This document shows, piece by piece, positions 13,041-24,590 of a stretch of 64,000 bases of DNA; positions within the stretch are counted from its first letter, which is position 1, and each line of letters starts with the position of its first letter. The notes beneath the pieces were generated by a model. That model saw only the letters and a program-made list of their open reading frames with translations, had not been told where the DNA came from and ran no database searches. Location: assembly GCA_003254905.1 (NCBI GenBank), contig QANU01102472.1:255447-319446 (forward strand), written 5' to 3'. The position numbers and the translations under genes were made by a program. The DNA comes from Nissolia schottii (taxonomy: Eukaryota > Streptophyta > Magnoliopsida > Fabales > Fabaceae).

Positions 13041-13544
13041 TTTAAAAGTATCTATTTACACATCTGCGTCTTTGCCTCAGTGTGTATGTCATGTCATACA
13101 CAGATATATATTGAATGTATGATGAATATTATTCTATTATACACCTAGTACTAATTTTTATTTTTTTTTATGTGTGCACATGTGGAGTTAAAATTGTGCC
13201 ATTCCAAAAATTTTACTTTCTTCTTTCGCACTTTCTATTTACTTTGTGCCATTTGCCTGTTTTCTACCAAATGCCTTATCTCTCCTTTCGCTCCAATTTG
13301 CCAACCTCAATTGTTCATTTTTTTAAAAATTTAATGTTTTTAACTAATAGTTATCCACTATTAATTTAAATTAAGGTCTAATTTGTTATGTGAGAGAAGC
13401 CCTGATAAAAAAATAGTATAATATAATGTAAGGTCTTATTTGTTATATAACTTTCAAATACCATTCAGCTAAATAACTTTGAGGAAATGCATTTTAACAA
13501 ATTCTTTTTTAGAAATATACGAGGATAAATTAAACAAGTTTATT

Positions 13545-13942
13545 TTATATGATTCGACCCGGGCAGCAGCAACACCAGCAGCTAATACCAGGAAAACAAC
13601 ACAATTTGCATGGACCGTCATGTAGTTGTTCGCCTCCACCGCCTACTCCGCCACTCCCAATATCTAATTTACGATTAGCTTTTGATTTTTCTACTACATA
13701 TAAAAAAATGATATATTTTTTTTTAGGTATATTTAAATGTCAATGTATCTAGAGTATATTAAAAAAAAAAACTATTGTGCATGGTAACTAAATAACAGTA
13801 ATATTAGATGAACAGGTGCAGGTAGTTTATTATATATATCTTGTGTCCCCACATCTTAGGATGGTAGATCAGGTGCCACAGCACTAGAGAAAAGAAAGAG
13901 TGCGAACAAGCATAACAACAAAATAGGCACCTTGGTATTCAT
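13545..13942 (-). pseudogene. Broken paralogue of the secreted Cys-rich peptide gene
   Basis: This is a paralogue of the gene at 16383-17562. The first exon starts at 13942 and encodes a signal-peptide-like MNTKVPILLLCLFALFLFSS. It hits TAA at 13858-13856, where the intact copy has AAA (Lys) in the same PSK context. The splice donor that follows is also changed: the intact copy reads aaag|gtata, here it is caagatata without GT. The second exon (about 13700-13545) is still open and ends with CKLCCFPGISCWCCCCP before TAA at 13547-13545. The Cys-rich tail is therefore more divergent than the leader. A segment present in the intact copy after the leader (VVAARTGAVIAT) is also missing. I infer a recent pseudogene. 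Confidence 0.7.
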
Positions 13943-15720
13943 TTTAATTTGCTACTGAGGGGTTATGATTAAGAGATGTTGTTGTCATTTTATAGTGATC
14001 GTGGAAGAAGAGAAATTAAAGAAGCTAAAGCAGAGCTCAATTAAGTACTATTTCCCTCCTTTTTATAGTAATTTTATAGTAAGTGTTAATTTTTACTTTT
14101 AAATTTACTTAGTGTATTTAAATTGAAATTTTACCCAAATACATATAGTCAAAGATTCATCTAAAAATTAAAAATAAACACTTATTATAAAAGGAAACTA
14201 GTAAATGACACTGCATGGTGGTCAATCATCTTCCTTCAACTATGATTTATTTATTTTTGGCTGATTAATTGTACCACCAAAACCAAAAGTTGTGAGAGAT
14301 GATATTAGTGTGCCAAATTGTACGTTAACCTTTTTTTTTTTGTTAATTTTTGAGGTTAATTTAGGTCACTTAATTATATAATTAATATGATATCAGAGTT
14401 TATTATAAGATCGTTATTAGGATCACACACCAACCGATGTTCATTCTTATAAATTTCACATTTTAGATGATCATTCAAGACAACTATTTTTCTTTGAGTT
14501 AGCTTTTGGGTTGAACTAAATCACTCAATTATTTTATACTCTCTATGCTCAAATAACTCTCCAGTTTCACTTACGCACTATTATTAATGAAATGATTAAA
14601 AAATCCCAAGTTAAAAAACTTAATAGTACTTTATAAAGTTACCTCAATCAATCTCTCTCCTTTCATTTCTTTTTTCTTATCTAACTCTATCTCTCTCTGC
14701 CACTACTTTTATTCAATATGGGTATAATAAGGAAGAAAATTAAACTAATGTTGTCTATATTAATTACTGTTACTCCCTCCATCTTCATATACTTGTCCAC
14801 TTTTTGTATTATGTACGAATATTAAGAAAATGATTAAAAATTCTCATAATAAGAAAAAATTAGTAATACTTTACACAATTGTCCATATTTAATATTTTAT
14901 TTGTTTTTCCTTTCGTCCATTATTGTGCCATATTCACCTAATTAATATCATGATCATCTATTACTCTATTTCTCTCTCTCTCTCTCTAGTGTATTTCGAT
15001 TTATATTTTTTTTCTTCTATATAGTATTTTTATTATTTTCAATTAATTATTCAAACAAATTTTAGTCATCATGTACAACTGGAAAAAAAATTTGGCCATG
15101 TTGAGTACTTCTTATGTTCTATTTTATCTGTTCAAAATCAAATAATACTACCAAGATATACAAAATATGTATTGAAAATATTATAAAATTATATGAATTG
15201 AAAAAATTATCCTTGTATTAAAAAACAAACCTATAATATATTTAACACTATGCTTATTCTCTTTCTTAAAACTAGCAGGTTTCAGGCACAAAGCACTTTG
15301 TGCCTATAATCTGAATGATTTAGGGTTGTTAATAAATGATGAGATATTGAATTGTTAGAAGGAGGAAGGAATGAATATGACAATCAGGAAGAAATGGAAA
15401 ATGGTGGTTAGAATAAGAGATAAAAGTTGATAGTTATTTTTTGTGAAAAAATTAAAAGAAATAAAAATTAGTTATAAAAAGATAAAAACGGAAGAAATAT
15501 TGGACATCAAAATAGGAGAATCTCCTTTATCTTATTGTATAAATTAAAAGGCATAAGTGGAAGAAAATAATTAATGCAATTTATTGTAAACCCTAAACAA
15601 TTAAAACTAGAGAGATAAAAGAGAATGGAACGAGTATTTAATTTATAACAAACACGACTTTCTAAAAAAAGTTCATTTTAGTTTTGGATCTCTGTCTCCT
15701 AGTAGTAATGGGTATTTGCT
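13943..15720. other. Intergenic DNA with MITE-like fragments
   Basis: AT-rich. A Stowaway-like end tactccctccatc lies at 14771, followed by internal text (ttaagaaaatgattaaaa...) that recurs near 63510-63600 and, less well, near 18290-18400. A (TC)n run is at about 14970-14990. No gene seen. Confidence 0.4.
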
Positions 15721-15896
15721 GCCAACGAGGGTTATTCCAATTGGTAAGCAGGTTGATATAGCTTAAGCAGGTATCAGATTCGAGATCTTTTATACGCAGT
15801 TATCCTCATTGGAAGACTCACCCACCGCCAGGTGCGCGACCCAGGTCGACCCAGCCAGATTAGTCAAGGCACTGGGCGGGTAAACAAAAAAAAAAC
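15721..15896 (+). mobile_element. tRNA-derived SINE, copy 1
   Basis: The element shares its body with the copy at 58526-58712, including box-B-like agattcgagatc, the caggtgcgcgacc block, the ggtcgaccca block and the attagtc-aggc block, and ends in an A run. It is flanked by ggtatttgct at 15711-15720 and again at 15897-15906, which fits a target-site duplication. The box A region is degenerate. Confidence 0.75.
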
Positions 15897-16183
15897 GGTA
15901 TTTGCTTATTATTGATAATCGCTTAATTAGTAGCCGATGCTAAGCTACAATTCGCATGAATGAAAGAAATACTCTCTTCGTTTTTTTATGTTACTCCACA
16001 TACAAATTTGATATTTTTTCATGTCAATATATCTAGTCAATCATCTAATTGATCGGATATTATATTTGTCAAGTAACAAGTTAAAAAGAAAAAAAATGCA
16101 TAATATAAGAAAAATGTAGAAAATTCAAAACAATATAGTAATTATAATTCAAATAACATTGACAAGTGACATAGCTACATGCA

Positions 16184-16350
16184 TGGTTGACGGAACACCG
16201 TTCAACAATGGCAGATAGACATAGCACGGTGGCCATGCTTTATTTCTTAGTACTTGGTTGACGGAACACAATTCAACTATAGTAGACGTACACAGACATA
16301 GAGACAGACATGCATGGTGTGTGTAGAGTCCATGCTTTATTATATGTACT
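16184..16350. repeat. Imperfect direct duplication downstream of the Cys-rich gene
   Basis: Two adjacent segments of about 70-95 bp both begin tggttgacggaacac, continue with ttcaac-a and a cagacata stretch, and end with ccatgctttatt. They lie just beyond the stop codon of the minus-strand Cys-rich peptide gene, in its likely 3' untranslated region. Confidence 0.65.
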
Positions 16351-16382
16351 ATATATATAAAACCAGTTTATGTGGTTTGATT

Positions 16383-17287
16383 TCAGCAACAGTAGCAGCC
16401 AGCAGCAACACAGCACCTCCTGCCGCAGTTTTTGAGCTCTTCTCCGATATCATCACCACCGTGTGCTCCGCCACCCAAACCATCTAATTTAGGGTCTGTT
16501 TTTGGATTTTCTGCTGCATGAGCTGTGCACAATAACAGACACTAACTTTAATCTTTTAATATATACTAGCTAATTATATTGGTTTTTTTTTTCCTTTAAA
16601 CTTCGGTAGAAAAAAATAAATTTATTATCATTTTATGATCTAATATTATATATTAATGTGTTATAATCTAATGTGATAAAATAATATTTTTGTTAATACA
16701 ATATTTGTAGAGAGGTGTATTATAAATTTGAATGGTTCGTAAATCTCTAAACTTTTTTGTAAGTTAGTTCGTTCAATTATTTGACTGATAAAAGGTTTAT
16801 TACAACCATATAAAATATGAAATAAAGATAAAATTTAATGAATGCAATTCTAAAAATGATAAAAAATAGACAAATTTAGTAGAAATGAGTATTTGCCCCA
16901 CGAGACATGAGAAAACTGTTAAAAAAAAACTAGTATGTCATTTTTTTTAAGTTACACAAGTATTAAGGAGATAGGTAACACCATTACTTTTCAATTCGTG
17001 GAATCATGGCAACTAATCTCGAAATAATTAAGAAAAATGTTATCTGTATAACAATAATCATATTTTGACAACAAAATTTGACAGTAATTAGACAACACGC
17101 TCACAAAGATATAGGTGAAAATTTTACACCTTTGTGAGTGTATTATCAAATTTTGTTGTCAAAATAACACTATTCTTTGTATAAATACTTAACAACTCAC
17201 TCTCATAAAAGTACGAAACTCGTCATGGTGAGTCTCATGCTTTTTATGAAATGAGTTGTGAGATGTTTGTACAAGTAATCATACTCA

Positions 17288-17332
<45 letters not shown>

Positions 17333-17562
17333 AAATCGTGTCATGTTACATGTATACTTATGAACATATAGAAAAAGGGAGATATATATATATAAATAAA
17401 AGTTAGTTAATTAATTATATATGTTATACCTTTTGTCCCAATATCTTTGGATGGTTGATCAGTTGCAATTACAGCACCGGTGCGAGCAGCAACAACACTA
17501 GTAGTACTAGAGATGAGAAAGAGTGAGAGCAAGCACAAAAGGAAAATAGTCTTGGTTTTCAT
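16383..17562 (-). CDS. Small secreted Cys-rich peptide (90 aa), function unknown
   Basis: Two exons, 17562-17430 and 16522-16383, joined across a 907-bp intron with GT at 17429 and AG at 16523; 133 plus 140 nt gives exactly 90 codons and a TGA stop. The N-terminus (MKTKTIFLLCLLSLFLISS) is a clear signal peptide with likely cleavage near the Val-Ala-Ala at residues 24-26. The mature part is acidic to Gly-rich with a run of Gly/His/Asp and ends in NCGRRCCVAAGCYCC, six cysteines in a C-x3-CC-x4-C-x-CC layout at the very C-terminus. Secretion is inferred. The Cys pattern suggests a disulfide-rich or metal-binding tail, but I do not recognise the family. A broken paralogue lies 3.6 kb away in the same orientation. 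The intron holds a MITE and a long (TA)n tract. Start chosen because it begins the signal peptide and matches the paralogue. Confidence 0.7.
17045..17181. mobile_element. Hairpin MITE in the Cys-rich gene intron
   Basis: A 137-bp near-palindrome: the left arm containing attttgacaacaaaatttga and cacaaag is answered by the inverted right arm, with the loop near 17115-17125. No coding capacity. It resembles a foldback or MITE insertion. Confidence 0.6.
17292..17329. repeat. (TA)n microsatellite
   Basis: About 19 uninterrupted TA units within the intron of the Cys-rich peptide gene. Confidence 0.95.
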
Positions 17563-17757
17563 CTTTGCTATGCGAGGAAATTAATTATAGTTAAGAGATG
17601 ATGTTGTGATGATTTTGCGTTTCTCAACTACGATATTTATCGAGAGATTTTGGATGCATGCTTATCTGTGATCTAGGTCTAATGAATGCATGGGAATGAA
17701 GCATTTAACACGTGCATGGAAGGTGGTTTCATATTATTATTTAATTGGGTAATGTTA

Positions 17758-17906
17758 TTTGAACAATAAATTTACATAATATACATGGACAATGTATATA
17801 AATACAACATGTGAGTGTTGTTAGGCCCCCATAATTATTGTACTCTACAACAACACTTACATGTTATATTTATATACATTACTCATGTGCAAAATTTTTG
17901 TTCAAG
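17758..17906. mobile_element. Hairpin MITE upstream of the Cys-rich gene
   Basis: A 149-bp inverted repeat. The left arm begins ttgaacaataaatttac and runs to acaacatgtgagtgttgtt; the right arm is its reverse complement with a few mismatches and ends ttttgttcaa. The loop is near 17822-17847. It sits about 200 bp upstream of the start codon of the Cys-rich peptide gene. Confidence 0.7.
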
Positions 17907-17925
17907 AAACCTTCCTTATTTAATA

Positions 17926-18157
17926 AAAGTGAAAAGTTATCAACGACTGGAAACAAAATATTCATTAATTTAACAGTGTTAGGTGACATGTTGTTTTCAC
18001 CTATACCACAAAGAAGGAGAGTGGTTTTGCAAAATTGTTTTAAAGTGAAAAGTTATCAAGGACTTGAAACTGAATATTCATTAATTTAACAGTGTTAAGT
18101 GACATGTTGTTTTCACCTATACCACAAGGAGGGAGAGTGGTTTTTGCAAAATTGTTT
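17926..18157. repeat. 116-bp tandem duplication
   Basis: Two adjacent units (17926-18041 and 18042-18157) share almost all bases, including gaaaagttatcaa, attcattaatttaacagtg, tgacatgttgttttcacc and gagagtggtttt. About eight substitutions separate them. A third, partial and inverted copy lies at 21351-21402. Confidence 0.85.
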
Positions 18158-18549
18158 TTTCAAATTTTGTAAATTAATTGTTATAGTTTGGCTGTTCTTT
18201 GTTGCTGCTTCCTATTCGACACGGACACATGGTTGAGTTTGAGTTATGCACGGCATAAAAAAATAATAATAAATTTTTAAAGTTAAAATATTTAGTGATA
18301 CTTTATAATATTGTTCTTATTTAATTTTTTTATTTTCTCTTTCATCTATTACTCTCTTCCTCTCTCATTTGTTAATTTCAATTTATTTAATAAAGATATA
18401 TTAAAAAATAAATAATTAATGTTGGCTAAATTTAAAAAATAAATAATTATTTATCAAAATATCTTAATAAAAAGGGGTCAACGGAGGAAGTATTACTTTG
18501 CACAAATGGGCCGGATAGAGACGTGTGTCATATCTACAAGAATTAAAGA

Positions 18550-19502
18550 CACTACTAGAAAAACATCATTTTTCAGAAGAATTTGTGGAGGAAGAGTGCT
18601 TTTGCGGCGGAATTTTTTTGGACAGAAATTGCATCATCAGTAAAGTTGATAGGTGTACAGGGGGAACAAAAAATAATAAATAAATTAGAGTTACATTATT
18701 AGAGGATAAGATATAAATTTTAACATGCTACAAATTGAAATTATCTTATTTAAGTTATGTTAGGTCATTATATTATTTTAATCATGTTTTATTTGTTTAT
18801 TTTAAGTATATTGAAATTTATTTTATTTTATTACCCTAATCTTCAACCAATTGTTGTGAGGTTTATCTTTAGTTTAAATCATGTTTATCTTTTATTTTAT
18901 TTTTATTTTAAATTTAAATATAATGTAAGAGGTTATAAATATCACATAAACTAGTACAGTGAAGAACAATTTTTAATGATTGGAATTTCATATTGTTTTC
19001 TCTTTAGAAAACTTTCTTTGCAAAAGGATGATCTCTTTATGTATGCAATGTAGGTGATTTGCTTTATTTGTTGCATCAAGAAATATTGGGTAATCTCATT
19101 CTAAGGTAATCTCAATTTCTTTTCTTTATCTTAATTATCTACGTTTCTAAGGTCATGTTCCGTAGGAGTTTAATGGGGAGGTTTTTATCATATTATTTGT
19201 TCCAAGTCAAAGTGTGTGTTAGAATTTTGAGATCTTTATACCCTTTAGGTTTTGCGTCAAAAGTGCTCCACAAAAACTACGTTGTGATGGACCATGCTCC
19301 ATCACAAAATTTGCAGCAAACTTTGCAACGAAAATCCATAGCAAACGACATTTTCAGCGCAAAACCAAAATTTAACAAGGAATGCCTTTCTACTAGAACT
19401 TCCCACCCAAAGGCTTTATTTTTTTGGTTTCTCAATGTGTTTTGCAGCGGAATCATTTTTGCCACAACCTTTTCACCGTGATCAACAATTTTTCTAGTAG
19501 TG
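18550..19502. mobile_element. Non-autonomous CACTA (En/Spm) element
   Basis: The left end reads CACTACTAGAAAAA (18550-18563) and the right end is its reverse complement TTTTTCTAGTAGTG (19489-19502), the terminal inverted repeat of CACTA transposons. Both ends carry GC-richer subterminal words such as tttgcggcgg and ttttgcagcgg. The 953-bp interior has no transposase. The 3-bp flanks (aga and atc) do not match, so the expected target duplication is not visible. Confidence 0.8.
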
Positions 19503-20280
19503 ATCAGACATCATTAGTTTTTGGTTAAGAAGCACCGACACGGACACGGGGACATGACATAACACGCGATACAGTGACACACTGACTTCAAAATTGTACC
19601 AAACATGGACACTGACATGGCATATGTGTGTGTGTAAAATTCAATATTTATAATAAAGATTTTGTTAAGGACATTTGTTAAAAAAAAAAAAATTAGTAAC
19701 TTTGTATAGAAAAAAGTAAAGTTTCTAGGTTTCCAATGACATTAAATACTTTAGAAGCTTAAAACTTATTATTTTAGTTTCCTTAACTAATGTCCTCAGA
19801 GCAATGGTTAGCAAAACCCTTAATAATATCCTAATATTTTCATTAATATCAAACTATCAATTTTTAATACATTAGCTCTTTCAAAATATATGGAACATTT
19901 TAGATAGTTTCATGTGTCAATATTTGTTGATTTTCTAAAGATCTATATTGTTATAAATTATTTAGTATTTAAAATATTTTTTGCACGCACACGACTCAAA
20001 AACTTTTAAATGTAGCGTAAACACGCTTGAATACGGCTAATCATGAACTTTTTATTTAGACACTTTTGGACGCATGCGATACATGTGTTGGGCGAGTATC
20101 TTAGTGGGTTGGTGTCCACAGTGTGTCAGACACAGGGATATGACAATCTCACAAAATGTACGTGCTTTCTAATTTTTTGCCATAGAGAAGACATGATTAA
20201 TTTACTTCTGGTTTTAGTTTTACATTATTGAGCACAATGAATATAATTGTTTCAGATATTTTTAACTCGTGCTCGCGCTT
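19503..20280. other. Intergenic DNA
   Basis: AT-rich with some GC-richer patches (caccgacacggacacgg near 19530, tgttgggcgagtat near 20085). These have the look of old repeat DNA. No gene seen. Confidence 0.35.
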
Positions 20281-20289
20281 AGAATGTTT

Positions 20290-20745
20290 TGGGTGCATGT
20301 TCTGGTGAAAGATTGGCAGCTTTCTGGCTGCAACAACGGCATGAATTATGTTCCAAGCAGCAGTTGAGGTGAGCTCGTTATTAATCCTCTCGCAAATTAC
20401 AAGGCGAAAGCAACATGCGCCGCCCTTCTGTGTTGCGGCGGATTTGTGTGTGATATCCTGGTATATGTGGTGTTATGGCTAGAGATTTGAATTTTGAAGG
20501 CCTGTGTAGATGTTTGTGGCATATAGCCCTATGATTTATGTATGCAGTTGTGGGTTTTGCATTATGAATGCTATGCAGAAATAGTGAATGCAAAAATGAT
20601 CTTTATAGGTGGATCCTGTTTCCGTGGCATTGGGGTTGGTACGGGTGCCCTTGAAGGCTTTGGCGATTTCTAAGAGTGCAAGTTTTGGTGATTTTCAGAA
20701 GCTTTCAATTGTTATGATTAAGAGGCTTAATTATCTACAATAGGA
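20290..20745 (+). other. Possible remnant of a spliced gene (two exon-like blocks)
   Basis: Block 1, about 20305-20370, reads GERLAAFWLQQRHELCSKQQ and is followed by a plausible donor (ag|gtgagc at 20370). Block 2, about 20609-20742, reads VDPVSVALGLVRVPLKALAI and onward to a TAG at 20742. Its first bases (tag|gtggat) could serve as an acceptor. The composition looks coding, but I do not recognise the product and the phase across the intron is not proven. It could equally be chance. Confidence 0.2.
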
Positions 20746-21269
20746 GTTGTTGGATGTTTCAGTAGTATTGCCACAAGAGTTTTGATTATAAGAGGTGTCT
20801 TTCTTTGTATTTTATTGAGTTTGTTCTGTTTTGGGGGGTTTTTTTTTTCTCCTTAAATTGTTTGAGAGGGTACTATTTTTTTTTTTTTATAAAAAAATTA
20901 AGGAATTTGTTCCAGTAAATTTTTTTTTTTTGGGGTGGGTTGGGGTTCATGGTAACTAGGCAGTGTGGTGACCACTATGTTGCTTGTAGTCACAGGTCTT
21001 ATGTTTGACGTTTGGATATTAATCTTATTTTCCATTTACAAATTGGTTCTCTGTGGGGCAGTTAATCAATGCACAAGACTCTCACTTTTTCTTGTTTAAA
21101 AAATGAGTATTTCCATAGAAATTAGTACGCATTATTAACATGAATAAAGCTGTAGGACCAAAAGCAATTAAGCTAATTAAGAAAAGAAAAAAAGAGTGGA
21201 AGTTGGTGTGATTAGAGGAAGCAAGAGATAATAAGTAACATGGGTACCGTCATTGAATTTGATTATTAA

Positions 21270-21345
21270 TTTCCCAAACTAAAAAACAAAAACAAAAACA
21301 AAAACAGAAACAAAAACAAAAACAAAAACAAACAAACAAACAAAC
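21270..21345. repeat. (ACAAAA)n / (ACAA)n microsatellite
   Basis: Uninterrupted runs of acaaaa, with one cagaaa variant, followed by acaa units. Confidence 0.9.
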
Positions 21346-21350
21346 CATTT

Positions 21351-21402
21351 GTACAAAACCACTCTCCTTCCTTGTGGTGTTGGTGAAAACCACATGTCAC
21401 CT
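21351..21402 (-). repeat. Inverted partial copy of the 116-bp unit
   Basis: The reverse complement of this 52-bp stretch reads aggtgacatgtggttttcac then ccacaaggaaggagagtggt, closely matching 17980-18030 and 18096-18142. It marks the unit as a dispersed repeat rather than a purely local duplication. Confidence 0.7.
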
Positions 21403-22660
21403 GAGAATTTCTCCTTCTAACGTGAGAGAATTAATGGAACGTTTTAGTTATTATAAATACGAGTTGTTCTGATTTTTTCTCCTCTATATATTTTTGTTTC
21501 TTTGATTTTGGTTCCTATTTTTTTTGCTTTATTCCCCCCCCCCCTTATATTTAGATCAAGTATTAAATAGTAATATTTATAAACATCAAAAAGTTATATT
21601 CTTAAAATATTTATAAAGAGTAAATATAACATTTCAAATATTTTTAAAAGACAAAACATATCTTTATTGTTAGGAATGTAAATAGGCATGTCCGCTCGAC
21701 GAGGGCCTTTGTCTCGACTCGTTTAACGCTTAGTAGACATATGCCCAATTATTAAATTAGGCACATGTTTCTTAAAATAGGTCAAGTCATAAGTAACAAA
21801 AAATAAGCCTATTAGACCCAATAGTCTAATCTATTTATATTTATTATTTCATATTATTATAATTATTATAAAAACAAAACGTTGAAAATGCCATATAAAA
21901 AAAAATCAAAGTCTATTCTATTCTTATTTTGACCTAATTAGGTTTAAAAAAATTCTTATGTTTCTTGTCCCTCTTACTCCCTCAAAGATAGAGTCAGATC
22001 TCCTTCTTTTTCTTTAACTATTTTCACCTCTTCTTTCATTGGTGTCATTGTCATCTGTGCCTCTTCTCATGCAATTTCATTGAGTACAAGTTATCATCTC
22101 AACATTTTGTTATATTACATATTAATTTGCTTTCTCTTGTCATATAATTTCAATGTTGTGGAGTAATATTCTTTCTTAATTATTGGTATGATTTATCTTC
22201 TTTCATGCTTGTTTTGGCAATATCAAATTTAAATGTCTAAAAAAATATCATTCCTTATATTTTCTGTTAATGGCTTAATTAGATTCGAAGTATGTAAAGC
22301 TTCATTGACTTCTAAATTTTATTTTATTTTCTTTATTTCAAGTACCGACCTTTAAATAAGCTTTCTCAGGTCATGTCAGAATTTTAAAAAAGGTCTATGA
22401 TGAATAATAGACCAAGCTCATACTAAAAAATTTACAAGCAAGTCAAACTTATTTAAGCTAAAGTCCAGATCGGCCCAACTTATTTTCGCCACTATTTACC
22501 ATTAATAGATGGGCAAGTTCAACTTCTCTGTGATCGCAATTTCTGGAACCAATATGCCCTCTTTTTAAAAAAATAAATAATATTGCCTATTTTATTTTTG
22601 AATTTTATTATCGTATATTAATTTTTCTGATGTCCTTTTTCCATTTGCTAGTATTTTTTT

Positions 22661-23620
22661 CACTATTATAAAAACGCTCTCTATTGGTAGATTTAACGGT
22701 GGATTATGATAAAATACTAACATCTTTTATTGTTTTCGGCAAATTTTGCTTCGAAAAGTATATGATGATATAGAAGTTGTCGGTAACTAGTTACTGATGG
22801 ATTCTGTATTCGACGATAAATACCAGAGGATATGTCCACAAATAATTAGTTATAGGAATGATGTCTATGCGACAATTATCGACAGATATATTCATCGGTA
22901 ACTAATTGTATTACAATAATATTATTTAACATACTAACGGATATATCCACTGGAAATATATGAAATAAAAAAAAGGTAATTGTAAATAATCAGATTAATA
23001 TTAATTAAATATCCAATACGTTTAATATTCATAAAAATGAAATTAAATATCCATTAAAACAATATTAAAATAAAAAAGAAAATCAAGAGTGGTCACCACT
23101 GTGGTGAAATGGACCGGGAAGTGAGTGTATCCAGAGCTCATCGAATCCTCACCATCATTCGCGTTGTGACAATAAGGGGCACGAGTGTTCAGGATATGCT
23201 CATCGTCATCGTTGTTCTCTAAGTTGTCAGACAAAGAGAAGTCTGCCAACTGTGACGATCTGCGCCTAGTTGTAGATGTGACCACATACGGGAGAAGTTA
23301 GGAGCTATCTTTTTCTTCGTCTTCAATTTTTCCTTCTTCTGGTATGCTTAACTCTTCTCGAAGACAGACCACCTCTTGCTACAGCTACATGGCCTGGGTG
23401 TGGAGTTTAACATTGAGGCCATGAACGACATGACAAATGTCATCCTCAGTGGGCATGACGGCGGATCCATAAACAGTGCTAGCAGTCAATTGTCTTTTGC
23501 GCCCCCATCTACTAGTCATCTCGAGGAGAATTACACCCTTCTCCTAGTGATGAACCAAGAAGCCGTCTTCCGGAGATGTTAAGAGATTCTACTTTTGACA
23601 ATTGCCTTTGTGTAAGTACT
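22661..23620 (-). mobile_element. Decayed CACTA-type element with coding remnant
   Basis: A CACTATTATAAAAACG end at 22661 resembles a CACTA terminus and is followed by subterminal text with repeated ggtaacta-type words. On the minus strand from about 23530 to 23285 a broken frame reads WGRKRQLTASTVYGS, DDICHVVHGLNVKLHTQAM and, after two stops, QEVVCLREEL. This resembles the tail of plant En/Spm-type transposon proteins. The matching right terminus was not found. Family assignment is inference from these motifs. Confidence 0.4.
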
Positions 23621-24365
23621 TCTCTCATAACATTCTCAGTATCATTAGCATGCTTATCTGATTTGTAGTAAATAAGAGTTTGAGTGGCTCAAGTAAATCA
23701 TAGATTCAATAAGAGAAAGGGTATTATTAACTAGCAAAGTTCATTCTGTCCTTAAAATCCTCAATTTCAAAACTAGTGATTTGTCATTTGTCCTTTATTT
23801 AAATACTATTCATCTTTCTAGTATGCTTACATTATTACTTGGTCTTGGGTTTTCTTTTACATGCAGGAAAACACTAGGGGGTGGCTACAGCAATTGATTC
23901 ACAATGTTGGAGTGAATCGGGTTTATCATGATAATATTTTGATGGTGTTAAAAGACATTGATTGGTCGTACTGAAAATTCGTATCTAGTCAATTACGTGG
24001 TTTTTTCTTCTTTTGACCCCTTAATGAATGCTTTCAATCCATGAAACTGCCAACTAACCAATTCTGTTCTATTTTTTTTATTTGTTGTATTTTTTATTTT
24101 ATTTTTGTCATTTAAGATAATCCCTGTCAAATATAGTGACTATTTCTTTAGCGTAAGCCTATTTAAAAGGTTAATTAGGTGATTTTTTTTCTTCTTTTAA
24201 AGAATGCTTTCAATCCATGAAAGTACCATGAACCAATTTTTTTTTCTAATTTTTTAAATTTGTCGCATTTGCTTTATTGTTTTTATTAACATTACAATTT
24301 TTAATGAATTATGTAGATATATTTAATTTTAATGGCAATATACAAATCTTTGTGTATTAACAAAT
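23621..24365. other. Spacer left of the copia element
   Basis: AT-rich. Two similar sentences around 23990-24060 and 24175-24240 (both containing gaatgctttcaatccatgaa) suggest an old local duplication. No gene seen. Confidence 0.4.
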
Positions 24366-24590
24366 TGCTATCAATAGAAATAAAGGAAAGTGACAGAATT
24401 TGAAGAAACAAAGAGATCACCAAAGCTGAGAAAATCAGAGAGAAAGTTGTAGACTGAATTCTCAAGTGTATTGTGGTGAAACTGAAAATTAACTAATTCT
24501 AACTACTATCTCTAACTAACTAACAGAATACATTAGTTGGCACTAACTACCTTAATAGAAAATGGTTTCTAACCGTTTTCATTGTGTTAC
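24366..24590 (-). repeat. 3' LTR of the copia element
   Basis: Homologous to 28110-28400 along its length (agaaaatcagagagaaagtt, actgaattctcaagtgtatt, aactaattctaactactatc), but about 65 bp are missing in the middle relative to the other LTR. Boundaries were set by where the two copies stop matching. Confidence 0.8.

Larger units (their letters stand above)
20746..22660. other. Intergenic DNA with simple repeats
   Basis: Contains the (acaaaa)n tract at 21267-21345, homopolymer runs near 20838 and 21534, and a patch at 21675-22500 rich in words such as aataggc and taagccta, typical of decayed legume repeat DNA. No gene seen. Confidence 0.4.

Noticed and set aside
15721-15896. A tRNA gene at the SINE
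   Set aside because: Box-B-like sequence is present but there is no cloverleaf; the match to the 58.5-kb copy with target duplications shows a SINE.
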